This document shows, one piece after another, positions 1 through 8,128 of a stretch of 64,000 bases of DNA. The DNA comes from Litoribacillus peritrichatus. GTDB taxonomy: Bacteria > Pseudomonadota > Gammaproteobacteria > Pseudomonadales > Litoribrevibacteraceae. Position 1 is the first letter of the stretch, and the number at the start of each line of letters is the position of its first letter. A program made the position numbers and the translations under genes. The stretch lies in assembly GCF_039537985.1 (NCBI RefSeq), contig NZ_BAABBN010000012.1, positions 496,001-560,000 on the forward strand. Direction: 5' to 3'. The notes under the pieces were generated by a model. That model saw nothing but the letters and a program-made list of their open reading frames with translations. It was not told the origin of the DNA and did not search any database.

Positions 1-1130
1 TCGGCCTGGCGCGTCAATACAATAAAAACGCATCTCAGCTGTTAGCCTCATTAAGTTCTGAATACGACTCAGAAAACATCCTTGAGTGGCAAATTCGCGT
101 CAGTCTGCACAACCGTGATTGGCCATCGGTGTCTCGCTGGATTAATGAACTTGAAAAAACCGGCCAGATGGACGATGACTGGTATTACTGGAAATATAAA
201 GCCGCATTAAAGCAAAACATCAAACCAAGTCAGGTCGAAAAACAGCAGTTTGTTAAACTTTCTAAAAAGCGTTCTTATTATGGATTTCTGGCCGCAGAAG
301 TTCTCGGTAAGTCTCTGACTCTAACAAACGTACCGGTGCCGATCACGCAGGACACACACAAGCGCATCCAGAGTTTACCTGAAATAACGCGCGCAAAAGA
401 GCTCTTAGCCATTGGCCATTCGACCAAAGCTCACCGCGAATGGCAGTTTGCGGTGAAAAAGCTGGATCAAAAAGGGCTGATGGCACTTGCACGGGTTGCT
501 AATGATTGGGGTTGGCATAACAGAGCCATACGGGCGGTGATTGATGCAAACCACTGGAATGATTTATCCATACGATTCCCCATGCCTTATGAAAAATCTT
601 TCGGCAAGGCCGCCACCAAAGTGCAATTACCCTCATCCTGGCTATTTGCCATCGCCCGACAGGAAAGTGCTTTCCTTGAGGATGCTAAGTCAAGCGCTGG
701 CGCCAGAGGCCTCATGCAACTTATGCCTGCCACGGCGAAGCAGACCGCTCGAAAAATCGGTTTAAAAAGCAAAGGAAACTCCCTTTACGACCCTGAATTT
801 AACATCAAACTGGGCTCCAGCTACCTTTCTATGATGCATGACCGCTTTAAACAAAACAGGGCCTTAGCTACCGCTGCTTACAACGCTGGTCCTCATCGTG
901 TTGACCGCTGGATCAAATCTTCGGTTGCCCTGCCTATAGACGCCTGGATAGAAACAATCCCCTACGATGAAACACGTAGATACGTTAAGAATGTCTTGGC
1001 ATTCGATGCCATCTACCAATATAAATTAGGGGAAAAGAACCCAAAACTTTTCTATAACCATGAAAAGATATATCTAGGGAAACACAGCCAAAGCAGCCTT
1101 AAAACTCCCATCGTAGCTTCGTCTGATTAA
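1..1130 (+). CDS. slt: Soluble lytic murein transglycosylase, C-terminal part (5' end outside window)
   Basis: The reading frame is open from base 3 to the stop at 1128-1130, so about 375 C-terminal residues of a longer protein are present; the first internal ATG-like start (129) is not the real start. The last 170 residues carry the Slt/GEWL lytic transglycosylase fold: ARQESAF with the catalytic Glu, then GARGLMQLMP, then AAYNAGPHRV, then a C-terminal RRYVKNVLAF segment. The upstream part is the alpha-helical, TPR-like U/L superhelix typical of Slt70. Known role of the family: periplasmic cleavage of peptidoglycan glycan strands to 1,6-anhydro products during wall turnover. A bidirectional hairpin follows the stop. 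Confidence 0.95.
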   Translation, partial: GLARQYNKNASQLLASLSSEYDSENILEWQIRVSLHNRDWPSVSRWINELEKTGQMDDDWYYWKYKAALKQNIKPSQVEKQQFVKLSKKRSYYGFLAAEVLGKSLTLTNVPVPITQDTHKRIQSLPEITRAKELLAIGHSTKAHREWQFAVKKLDQKGLMALARVANDWGWHNRAIRAVIDANHWNDLSIRFPMPYEKSFGKAATKVQLPSSWLFAIARQESAFLEDAKSSAGARGLMQLMPATAKQTARKIGLKSKGNSLYDPEFNIKLGSSYLSMMHDRFKQNRALATAAYNAGPHRVDRWIKSSVALPIDAWIETIPYDETRRYVKNVLAFDAIYQYKLGEKNPKLFYNHEKIYLGKHSQSSLKTPIVASSD

Positions 1131-1150
1131 GCAATTTATACACTACCAAC

Positions 1151-1182
1151 AAAAAAGCCTTAACTTAACGTTAAGGCTTTTT
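1151..1182. terminator. Bidirectional rho-independent terminator
   Basis: An A-run precedes stem GCCTTAAC (1157-1164), loop 1165-1169, GTTAAGGC (1170-1177), then a T-run. It can end slt on the plus strand and the gpsA/DUF4389 transcript on the minus strand, which converge here. Confidence 0.85.
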
Positions 1183-1202
1183 CGAGAAATCAAAAAGTTT
1201 GT

Positions 1203-1523
1203 TTAAGACTCTTCAGATTTATTTTCCGGTTCCAGCGTCTTAACAAGATCCTGCGAACCGGTAGGCCAATCAGAGAAAGGAAAAGGCTTCTCGTGGCTGT
1301 TATAGGTCAAATAGCGGTAGATTTGAAAGTAATAGCAACTAAGTCCATCCCCCACCTGTCGCAGTGTTTCATTGTCCTTATCGGTGATCGCATGAAACAA
1401 GTACTGTGCGAAAACAATAAGCAACAACACGATATCCAATACTTTGTATATAAACACAAATAACACCATAAACACCAAGCGTAATAGCTTCTGTTCAAGT
1501 TTTGCCTGATCATCAAAGTTCAT
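1203..1523 (-). CDS. DUF4389 domain membrane protein
   Basis: A 106-residue protein with a long hydrophobic stretch at about residues 14-45 (one or two membrane segments), followed by a conserved motif near residue 80, EKPFPFSDWP, which is the hallmark of DUF4389. The function of the family is not known to me. The ATG overlaps the gpsA stop by one base (TAATG), so translation is probably coupled and the gene is the last of a phosphatase-STAS-gpsA-DUF4389 operon. Confidence 0.85.
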   Translation of the reverse strand: MNFDDQAKLEQKLLRLVFMVLFVFIYKVLDIVLLLIVFAQYLFHAITDKDNETLRQVGDGLSCYYFQIYRYLTYNSHEKPFPFSDWPTGSQDLVKTLEPENKSEES

Positions 1524-2551
1524 TACTGCGTACCATCCTTTAAAATAAATTCTACATCCTGTTTATGAGCGCCCAGCATCAGGCCTCTCGCCACTTCCTT
1601 GACTGTCGCACCTTCAAATAGAACCTTATAAAGACCGGTAACAAGCGGCATGTACACTTCCATTTCAATGGATTTATCACGAATGATTTTTAACGTGTTA
1701 ATCCCTTCAGCTACTTCACCTAACTCATCTACGGCCTGTTCTAAATTTTTGCCTTCGCCAATAGCAAAGCCCACTCGATAATTCCGACTCAATGGTGACA
1801 TACAAGTCACAATTAAGTCTCCCACCCCTGAAAGGCCAAGGAAGGTCATCGGGTTTGCCCCCAATTGAACAGCAAAACGGCTCATTTCAGCCAAACTGCG
1901 GGTAATCAGCATACTCTTGGTGTTTTCACCCAAACCAAGAGCCGCCGCCAACCCTGAAATAATAGCGTAGATATTCTTTAACGCACCACCAAGTTCTACA
2001 CCGTAAGTGTCATTACTTGCATAGACCCTGAAATAATCATTGCCTAATACCTTCTGAACGAGCTGGCAATGTTCATCATTGGTGGAAGCAATGACTGACG
2101 CAGTCAAATGGCGCTTAGCGATTTCTTTAGCCAGGTTCGGCCCACTTAAAACACCTACATTATCGGTAGATAACTCGTCCTGAATTATCTCACTCATTAA
2201 TTTAAATGATTCGCCTTCAATGCCTTTGGTGGTACTGACAAAAATTTGTTCTGCATTAGTGAAGGGTTTAATTCGTGCGACGACATCGCGGAACGATTTA
2301 CTGGGAATAGAAACGAAAACAATACTTGCGCCCGTCACAGCTTCGGCTAAGTCTGTTGTGGGTAATAAGTTCAGACTGAGCTGATAGCCCGGCATATACC
2401 GACTGTTTAAACGAGTGCTTTTGATTTCCTGAACCGCAGCCTTGCTGCGCATCCACTGACTTACCTGATATCCATTCTCCGCCGCAATGTTAGCGACTGC
2501 TGTACCGAAACTGCCGCCACCCAAGACAGCAATTTTGACTGACTCAGTCAT
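1523..2551 (-). CDS. gpsA: Glycerol-3-phosphate dehydrogenase [NAD(P)+]
   Basis: 342 residues, the usual length. The N-terminal Rossmann motif is GGGSFGTA (residues 11-18); the C-terminal half contains GGALKNIYAI with the expected catalytic Lys and the GLSGVGDLIVTC segment. The enzyme reduces dihydroxyacetone phosphate to sn-glycerol-3-phosphate, the backbone precursor of phospholipids, in the cytoplasm. It lies 17 bases behind the STAS gene and overlaps the DUF4389 gene by one base, so it probably shares their transcript. Confidence 0.97.
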   Translation of the reverse strand: MTESVKIAVLGGGSFGTAVANIAAENGYQVSQWMRSKAAVQEIKSTRLNSRYMPGYQLSLNLLPTTDLAEAVTGASIVFVSIPSKSFRDVVARIKPFTNAEQIFVSTTKGIEGESFKLMSEIIQDELSTDNVGVLSGPNLAKEIAKRHLTASVIASTNDEHCQLVQKVLGNDYFRVYASNDTYGVELGGALKNIYAIISGLAAALGLGENTKSMLITRSLAEMSRFAVQLGANPMTFLGLSGVGDLIVTCMSPLSRNYRVGFAIGEGKNLEQAVDELGEVAEGINTLKIIRDKSIEMEVYMPLVTGLYKVLFEGATVKEVARGLMLGAHKQDVEFILKDGTQ

Positions 2552-2568
2552 GAAACATCCTATTTTTT

Positions 2569-3063
2569 CTAATTGTGCTTACAATCCCCTTCCAGGGTAT
2601 AAACCAAATCCCTGAAAGTTTCTTTGTTAGATTCGTTCATTTCCATCAAAATTTTATGTGCTTCCAGAACTTTGGCATGCACCAAGGCCTCATTACCTTC
2701 AACAATCGGTAACTCCCTGAGCTGCTCTACAGTGGAAGTATGACTATCAAGAATGACAAACACTTTATCAAAACCCATACTTTCTAAAATACGGGTAATA
2801 TCCTGATTGGTAGAAATTATGACGGGAGTAAGTTGATGCTTTTTTCGGGCAAGCACGGAAATTTTAGCTAACAATCCCAAAGAGGTACTGTCGATGCCTT
2901 CCGTTTCAGACAAATCGATCAGAATGGTATTGAGTAAACTACTTTGGCACATGGACTCCAGAAAGTCGTCCAGTGTGGCACACAAAGTAAGTCGAACATC
3001 CCCTACAAATTTCAATACGTAGGTACCGTTGTTCTCCGAAACAAGAATTCTACCGTTTTCCAT
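2569..3063 (-). CDS. STAS-domain anti-sigma factor antagonist
   Basis: 164 residues. Residues about 5-100 form a STAS domain; the segment IDLSETEGIDSTSLGLL carries the Ser-Thr-Ser typical of the phosphorylatable helix of anti-anti-sigma factors. A C-terminal extension of about 60 residues is of unknown function. The gene starts one base after the stop of the PP2C response regulator, so the two are almost certainly partners: the phosphatase would dephosphorylate this protein and so release a sigma factor or other target. This resembles P. aeruginosa RssB/RssC (PA2798/PA2797). No matching anti-sigma kinase is visible in the window. Confidence 0.88.
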   Translation of the reverse strand: MENGRILVSENNGTYVLKFVGDVRLTLCATLDDFLESMCQSSLLNTILIDLSETEGIDSTSLGLLAKISVLARKKHQLTPVIISTNQDITRILESMGFDKVFVILDSHTSTVEQLRELPIVEGNEALVHAKVLEAHKILMEMNESNKETFRDLVYTLEGDCKHN

Positions 3064-3064
3064 G

Positions 3065-4249
3065 TTACATCCGGCGGGTCAAACTTAAAATTGCTATATC
3101 GTCCGGCGCTTCTTGAATATCATTCAGCTTCAAGCGCTCACATATTTGCTCAATACTGTTCATGCCAGTGTTTAGCAGGTCAAGTAAGATCTGTTCTTTT
3201 TCAGCCAAACTCATATTTCCAAGAATTTCCAAAACACCATCCGAGAACGTCAGTAAAGCGAAATCCTCAGGAAGGTCCGTTAATACCTGCTGGCTAAACT
3301 CGGCTTCTTCAAATAAGCCTACTGCAAATCCGCCGTCATTGGAAAGAAATTCACACTTACCGTTGCGTTTTATAATCGGCAAAGGTAGATGGCCACCTAT
3401 ACTGTAGACCAATGAATTTTCTGAAATATCCAACACCCCGTAAAAAATTGTAAGGTGTTTTCCCATCCCGGTTTCAAGCAGTTCCTTATTGATTCTCTCC
3501 AGAACTTTTGCTGGCTGGAGAATATCATCTTTATCACTCTTCTTGTACGCCTTTCTCAAGCGAATAGTTAAGTTCTTAAGCAAAACGGTGACAAACGCTG
3601 ATGATGCACCATGACCAGAGACATCGGCCATGTACAGCAAAATTTTATCATCGGTAATTCTGAAATAATCAACAAAATCACCGCTGAGATACAGAGAGGG
3701 GAACAATTTATGTTCGATGTGATATTGTCCGGATTGGTATTTTTCTCTTGGTAACATCCGTTGCTGAATATGTCTGCCGGCTTTTTGGTCTTGCTTTAAT
3801 AATGAAACACGTTCTCTCAATTCTTGGTTCGCTAACTCAAGCTCTTCCCGGTAAATCCGGTTTTGGTCAATCAACTTTCGTCGTTCCAGGTTCTTTTCGA
3901 CCGAGTGAACTAAGATTTCCATATCTACAACGGGTTTTACGATATAGTCAGACGCCCCTAATCGAATAGCCTGCACCACGTCCGTCATCACGCCTGCGCC
4001 AGAAACCACGATAACAGGCGTATCCGGAGACAATTCTTTAACCTTGGACAATACAGTCAAACCGTCCATCCTTGGCATTCTCAGATCACACAAAACAATA
4101 TCAGGCTGTTCCTGTGAAAATAAAGCCAGACCACTTTCACCATCAACTGCTTGTGTTACCTGATAACCGCTATCATCCAGATATGCGACCAGACTTTCCC
4201 TGACCGCCTCATCATCATCAATAATTAAAATTCGCCCTGGCATTACCAT
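3065..4249 (-). CDS. Response regulator fused to PP2C/SpoIIE phosphatase (RssB/RsbU-like)
   Basis: 394 residues. Residues about 5-120 are a receiver domain, with acidic IDDDE, phospho-acceptor in LCDLRMPRMDG and the conserved Lys in IVKPV. Residues about 120-165 are predicted coiled coil. Residues about 175-390 are a PP2C phosphatase of SpoIIE type that keeps the metal-binding GDF, DVSGHG and FSDGV motifs. It should therefore be an active phosphatase, unlike the degenerate E. coli RssB tail. The start at 4249 has AGAGGA about 11 bases upstream; a second ATG two codons in is possible. It heads the STAS-gpsA-DUF4389 operon and is divergent from the PilZ gene. Expected output: control of the neighbouring STAS protein by a phosphorelay. 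Confidence 0.9.
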   Translation of the reverse strand: MVMPGRILIIDDDEAVRESLVAYLDDSGYQVTQAVDGESGLALFSQEQPDIVLCDLRMPRMDGLTVLSKVKELSPDTPVIVVSGAGVMTDVVQAIRLGASDYIVKPVVDMEILVHSVEKNLERRKLIDQNRIYREELELANQELRERVSLLKQDQKAGRHIQQRMLPREKYQSGQYHIEHKLFPSLYLSGDFVDYFRITDDKILLYMADVSGHGASSAFVTVLLKNLTIRLRKAYKKSDKDDILQPAKVLERINKELLETGMGKHLTIFYGVLDISENSLVYSIGGHLPLPIIKRNGKCEFLSNDGGFAVGLFEEAEFSQQVLTDLPEDFALLTFSDGVLEILGNMSLAEKEQILLDLLNTGMNSIEQICERLKLNDIQEAPDDIAILSLTRRM

Positions 4250-4552
4250 TTATTCGATTTTCCTCTGGAGTTACCCGACTTTCATTACGTGAGATATTAC
4301 TCTGAGTAAAGCACGTTCCTGAATGAAAGACCCGTGGTGACAAGTTTCGTTTTTATATTCATTCCCAGTGTAACGCCCTATCACGGGCTGTCATAGTCAT
4401 CAGCCAAAATGACTAGTCATGCACAAAATCATTAAAAGTATGTTCAGCTCATCAGCCAAACTTTGTCCTTTCTTTACAGCAGGCTAAACTAACAGTATAA
4501 CTGTTACATATAAATGGATATAAAAATAAATACCGAAACAGAGGTATTGCTA
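4250..4552. promoter_or_regulatory. Divergent intergenic region between phosphatase and PilZ genes
   Basis: About 300 bases without a gene. It must hold promoters in both directions. I see no clear inverted repeat or confident -35/-10 pair. A GAGG at 4541-4544 serves the PilZ ATG at 4553. Confidence 0.5.
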
Positions 4553-4849
4553 ATGTTAGCTCGCGATTACCAAGAAAAAAGAAACTTCATCCGCATGCAA
4601 ATGGATGTAGCAGCCACCATTACTCTTAAACACGAAGGCGCACTGATCAAAGCACGCTGTCTCGATTTAAGTGGAAATGGCATGTTGATTATGTCTCCGG
4701 AGCCGGTTACTGAAGGTTCTATGTTTAATATAGTTATCTCTTCTACACGTCCAAATCTACCGCCACTCGAAGCAGAAGTAAAAACAATGCGCTGCATAGA
4801 GAAAGATGGTCAGTATGAAATCGGCGTAATCATTGAAGACATCAACTGA
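4553..4849 (+). CDS. PilZ domain protein (c-di-GMP receptor)
   Basis: 98 residues from the ATG at 4553. This start is preferred because CAGAGGT lies about 8 bases upstream, whereas the in-frame ATG at 4514 has no ribosome binding site. The N-terminal EKRNFIRM supplies the RxxxR motif and CLDLSGNGM the D/NxSxxG motif of PilZ domains that bind cyclic di-GMP. In P. aeruginosa a PilZ protein (PA2799) sits in the same place between vacJ/mlaA (PA2800) and the rssB-like gene, so this appears to be a conserved block. The target of the protein is unknown. Confidence 0.88.
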   Translation: MLARDYQEKRNFIRMQMDVAATITLKHEGALIKARCLDLSGNGMLIMSPEPVTEGSMFNIVISSTRPNLPPLEAEVKTMRCIEKDGQYEIGVIIEDIN

Positions 4850-4861
4850 TTAACATCCAAT

Positions 4862-4889
4862 AAAAAAGGGCTCTTGTGAGCCCTTTTTT
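4862..4889. terminator. Bidirectional rho-independent terminator
   Basis: Perfect stem AAAAAAGGGCTC (4862-4873) / GAGCCCTTTTTT (4878-4889) with a TTGT loop, between the convergent PilZ and mlaA genes. Confidence 0.92.
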
Positions 4890-4891
4890 AT

Positions 4892-5641
4892 TTATTCTGG
4901 TAAATCATCAAAATCATCCATCGAATCCGCGAATGGATCATCGACCTGTCCATCATTTACTTTATACTCGCGACTTTGTAAATACGCGTCCCGTATAAAC
5001 ACATATTTGTCATCACCAAAAATAATCTTTTCTGCAGCCAACAAATCTGCTCGTTTATCCACGGCGTTTAACCCTTTCATACCAAGCCTGGCATCCCAGT
5101 GAAACTCTTCATTCAAAGGGTCGTAATTCATCGGATCAGCGTAACCATCAACAAATCGACCAGCCGTGTCTCTCACTGTACTTGGGCCAAAAAACGGCAG
5201 CATCACGTACGGGCCGCTTGGTACTCCCCAGTAACCCATGGTTTGTCCGAAATCTTCTTCCCGCTCGTTAATACCGGCGTCTGTTGCAATATCCACCAAA
5301 CCGAACCAACCCACAGTCGAGTTCAACGAGAATCGAACAACACTGACTCCGGCATCCGTAAACTTGAGCTGCAAAAGATTGTTAGCGGTATTTTCCAGCT
5401 CACCCAAATTATTGAAAAAGTTGGTAATGCCCAAATCGACCACTGAAGGTGTCACATATCGATACCCTTCAGCTACAGGTTTGGCAATGTAAGTATCCAA
5501 CCACTCATTGAATGAGAAAATACCTCGGTTCAAAGGTTCCAATGGGTCAGAATCGCTCCCGTCATCTGAATAAACATTCAATGACAAACTTAGAAGAGCC
5601 AGTGACAACAACTTTTTCAATCTTCTATCCTTAACATTCAC
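4892..5641 (-). CDS. mlaA: MlaA/VacJ family phospholipid-transport protein lacking a lipobox Cys
   Basis: 249 residues. The mature part has the MlaA signature DPLEPLNRGIFSFNEWLD and later MGYWGVPSGPYVMLPFFGP. MlaA normally sits in the outer membrane with porins and removes misplaced phospholipids from the outer leaflet, passing them to MlaC and the MlaFEDB transporter. The signal peptide (LLSLALLSLSLNVYS then DDGSDSD) has no Cys at the cleavage site, so the protein is probably not lipidated, unlike E. coli MlaA. The C-terminus is acidic (DDPFADSMDDFDDLPE). No other mla gene is present in the window. Confidence 0.93.
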   Translation of the reverse strand: MNVKDRRLKKLLSLALLSLSLNVYSDDGSDSDPLEPLNRGIFSFNEWLDTYIAKPVAEGYRYVTPSVVDLGITNFFNNLGELENTANNLLQLKFTDAGVSVVRFSLNSTVGWFGLVDIATDAGINEREEDFGQTMGYWGVPSGPYVMLPFFGPSTVRDTAGRFVDGYADPMNYDPLNEEFHWDARLGMKGLNAVDKRADLLAAEKIIFGDDKYVFIRDAYLQSREYKVNDGQVDDPFADSMDDFDDLPE

Positions 5642-5728
5642 TTTACTGATCAGAGCACAAAACTACCGATTGATCTTAACGATTACAAGAGTAAAAGTCT
5701 CAATTTACCTTTTGATTTCTCAGAAACG

Positions 5729-5752
5729 CAAAAAGGGACCCAAAGGCCCCTT
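5729..5752 (-). terminator. Probable terminator of the porin gene
   Basis: Read on the minus strand, AAGGGGCC, a short loop and GGGTCCCTT form an imperfect GC-rich hairpin followed by a T-run, 25 bases beyond the porin stop. Confidence 0.65.
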
Positions 5753-5777
5753 AAACTTATAACTTTTAGACTGAGAA

Positions 5778-6773
5778 TCAGAACTTATGTTCCAGACCCA
5801 AGCCATAAGCAGTCAACTCTGCATCACCGTCATTTTCGCCATCAGCATAGTAAACGTAAGTTTTTGTCTTCTTGCCTAGCTTATAGTCAACACCCAAAGT
5901 GAAAAGTTCGCCACCCTCACCTTTAATAGAGCCCTTTGCATCTTCGCTTTGATCAGAACTGATGTACTGACCTTTCAAAGTGATCTTATCAATCTTATAT
6001 GCAGCACTGACCAAGAAGCCATCATCATCATAATCTTCGTTTGAATCCAGCTCGCCTTCAGATTGCTGATACAAAGCACCCAACGTCAAATCATTCAGCT
6101 TATAGCCCGCTACTGCACGAATAGTGCTGATGCCTTTGTTTTCAGTTAGGTCATTGTCATACGCCAGTGCAGCATAGAAGGGCTGCTTCTTGTACTTTTT
6201 GTCACCCGCCATGATTGCAATGGAAGTACCTTCAGCGATACCGTCGCGTTCGTTACCATCCGCATCTGTAGCGCCATCACCCACTTCGATCATAGTGTTG
6301 ATAGTAAACAAATCAGCAAACTTAGGAGAAGTATAGTTGATTGCGTTGTCCTGGCGGTTTTCACCATCCAAAAGAATGTTCATATCAACAACATCGCTGA
6401 ACAAATCAACTTTACCCTGAGCTTTCTTAAGTGGCGTATCCATATTACCCAACTTAATGGTACCAAAACCGCCCTTAAGACCTACAAAGATATCACGCTG
6501 TTTGAATACATCGTCAGATTCGCCGCCATCTTCCTGGTCAGGAGAGATTTCATATTCCATCTGATAGATAGCAGTTAAACCATAATCCAACTCTGCATCA
6601 CCTTTAAAACCTAAACGAGAGGCATGGCTTTCTAATTCCCAAGTGTCTGTGTCACCAGAGTCAACATTACGAACAGATACGTTTAATTTACCGTAGATAG
6701 TTGCATCCGCCAGAGCAACACCAGGAACAGCTACTGCAGCAGCGATTGCGAATGGTAGTAGTTTACGCTTCAT
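5778..6773 (-). CDS. Outer-membrane general porin (Gram-negative porin family)
   Basis: 331 residues. A clear signal peptide ends in GVALA before DATIYGKLNVSV, the typical N-terminus of trimeric 16-stranded porins of the Porin_4 family. The mature protein is rich in Asp/Glu and alternating strands, contains SRLGFKGDAEL, and ends in LGLEHKF with the C-terminal Phe recognised by the BAM complex. Expected role: passive diffusion of small solutes across the outer membrane. It is a single gene with its own leader (see the AAGTGCTT repeats) and terminator. Confidence 0.93.
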   Translation of the reverse strand: MKRKLLPFAIAAAVAVPGVALADATIYGKLNVSVRNVDSGDTDTWELESHASRLGFKGDAELDYGLTAIYQMEYEISPDQEDGGESDDVFKQRDIFVGLKGGFGTIKLGNMDTPLKKAQGKVDLFSDVVDMNILLDGENRQDNAINYTSPKFADLFTINTMIEVGDGATDADGNERDGIAEGTSIAIMAGDKKYKKQPFYAALAYDNDLTENKGISTIRAVAGYKLNDLTLGALYQQSEGELDSNEDYDDDGFLVSAAYKIDKITLKGQYISSDQSEDAKGSIKGEGGELFTLGVDYKLGKKTKTYVYYADGENDGDAELTAYGLGLEHKF

Positions 6774-7085
6774 TTTATGCTTCCCAATTATAAGTATATT
6801 AAGTGCTTAATTTTTAAGTGCTTTGTTTTAAGTGCTTAGTCTTAATGTCGAGCAAGAGCCTAAGCTCATTCGATGAAGCGTATTCTTAGCTACTAATGTT
6901 ACAGAAGAATAAAAAATTTATTACATATATGTTTCAGAAATAAGGAACTTAAAAAAGAATTCTTTGTCATGGACTAAGCACGCCAATTTACACACTTTAA
7001 CTAGGAGCAAACTATAAATAGCGATAGAATCAGCCTCCTAAAAATAACGACCGACTCTATTCTTTTCTCCAGGACACGTTCTTGT
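6774..7085. promoter_or_regulatory. Intergenic region and porin leader with triple AAGTGCTT repeat
   Basis: This is a divergent, AT-rich region of about 310 bases. Three exact copies of AAGTGCTT lie at 6801-6808, 6816-6823 and 6830-6837 (spacing 15 and 14), 28-64 bases upstream of the porin ATG, probably in its untranslated leader. They could be binding sites for a regulator or pairing sites for a small RNA; this is inference. The rest shows no recognisable motif. Confidence 0.45.
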
Positions 7086-8000
7086 ATGGCTAAAAAGCAT
7101 AAATTTAAACCTCTTTGGCACCCTGCTTTGATTCCCTCATGGATGATGGTTTTTGTACTTTATTGCATCTCATTTTTACCCATGAGCTGGAAGCAATCGT
7201 TAGGAACAAAACTGGGTCGTTTCGGTTATAAAAAACTTAAAGGCCGGGTCAAAGTCGGTAACAAGAACATTGCAGGTTGCTTTCCTGAACTCTCAGAAGG
7301 TAAGCAAGCCCAGCTGGTTGAAGACACATTTATTGCCTGCTCAAAAGGGTTTCTTGAAACCACCCATTCGTGGTGGCAAAACGTTGACCCTTATGTTCAA
7401 AACCTAAAAATTACCGGTCAGGAACATTTAGAAGAAGCCAAAAAGAGAGGAAATGGTGTTTTGTTGCTCGGCGGGCACTTTAGTATTTTCGACATCGCCC
7501 TACCATTTTTTGCCTCACAACTCGACAAGCCAGGCTACATGTACCGGCCAAACGATAACCCGGTCATCGATCGTATGATTGAACGAGGCCGTAGACGCCA
7601 CTATGGCATTCAAGGGTTTGATAAACGTCGTCTGAAAGACATGATTCAATACATTAAAGAAGGTGGCGCCGTCTGGTATGCGGCCGACCAGGATTTTGGA
7701 AGCAAGGGGAAAATTTTTGTTCCATTCTTTGGTGTTCAGACAGGCTGCATTTCTACACCCAGTTGGATCGCCAGAGAATCCGGTGCAACCGTCATGCAGG
7801 TAAGTCAATTCCGTCATCCAAATGGACAGTATGAAATTGCATTTTCTCCCATCCTTGAAGGATTCGGACAAGATGAAGAAAAGGATGCCCACGACTGGAA
7901 TGAACAGTTAGAAAAAGCCATTCGTCGTTATCCAGACCAATACCTATGGTTGCATAAACGATTTAAAACACGACCAAAAGGCGAGCCTTCGTTCTACTAA
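7086..8000 (+). CDS. LpxL/HtrB-type lipid A late acyltransferase
   Basis: 304 residues. One N-terminal membrane anchor lies at about residues 15-35, followed by the acyltransferase domain with the H(x4)D catalytic motif in GGHFSIFDIA. Family members move a lauroyl, myristoyl or palmitoleoyl chain from acyl-ACP to the Kdo2-lipid A precursor at the inner face of the cytoplasmic membrane. Acyl-chain specificity cannot be read from the sequence, so I do not choose between lpxL, lpxM and lpxP. It is a single gene with its own terminator. Confidence 0.88.
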   Translation: MAKKHKFKPLWHPALIPSWMMVFVLYCISFLPMSWKQSLGTKLGRFGYKKLKGRVKVGNKNIAGCFPELSEGKQAQLVEDTFIACSKGFLETTHSWWQNVDPYVQNLKITGQEHLEEAKKRGNGVLLLGGHFSIFDIALPFFASQLDKPGYMYRPNDNPVIDRMIERGRRRHYGIQGFDKRRLKDMIQYIKEGGAVWYAADQDFGSKGKIFVPFFGVQTGCISTPSWIARESGATVMQVSQFRHPNGQYEIAFSPILEGFGQDEEKDAHDWNEQLEKAIRRYPDQYLWLHKRFKTRPKGEPSFY

Positions 8001-8037
8001 ATAAAAGGCAACTATCCCTTCTGAAAAGCCACCTGAA

Positions 8038-8062
8038 AAGAACTCTGCGGAGTTCTTTTTTT
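8038..8062 (+). terminator. Rho-independent terminator
   Basis: AAGAACTC (8038-8045), TGCG loop, GAGTTCTT (8050-8057), then a T-run; placed after the acyltransferase gene. Confidence 0.9.
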
Positions 8063-8128
8063 ATTTATAAGACCTGGTTCCCTCTATTTGATAGAATGCC
8101 CGCTGTTTCAATTCAAAGGTAAACTTCA

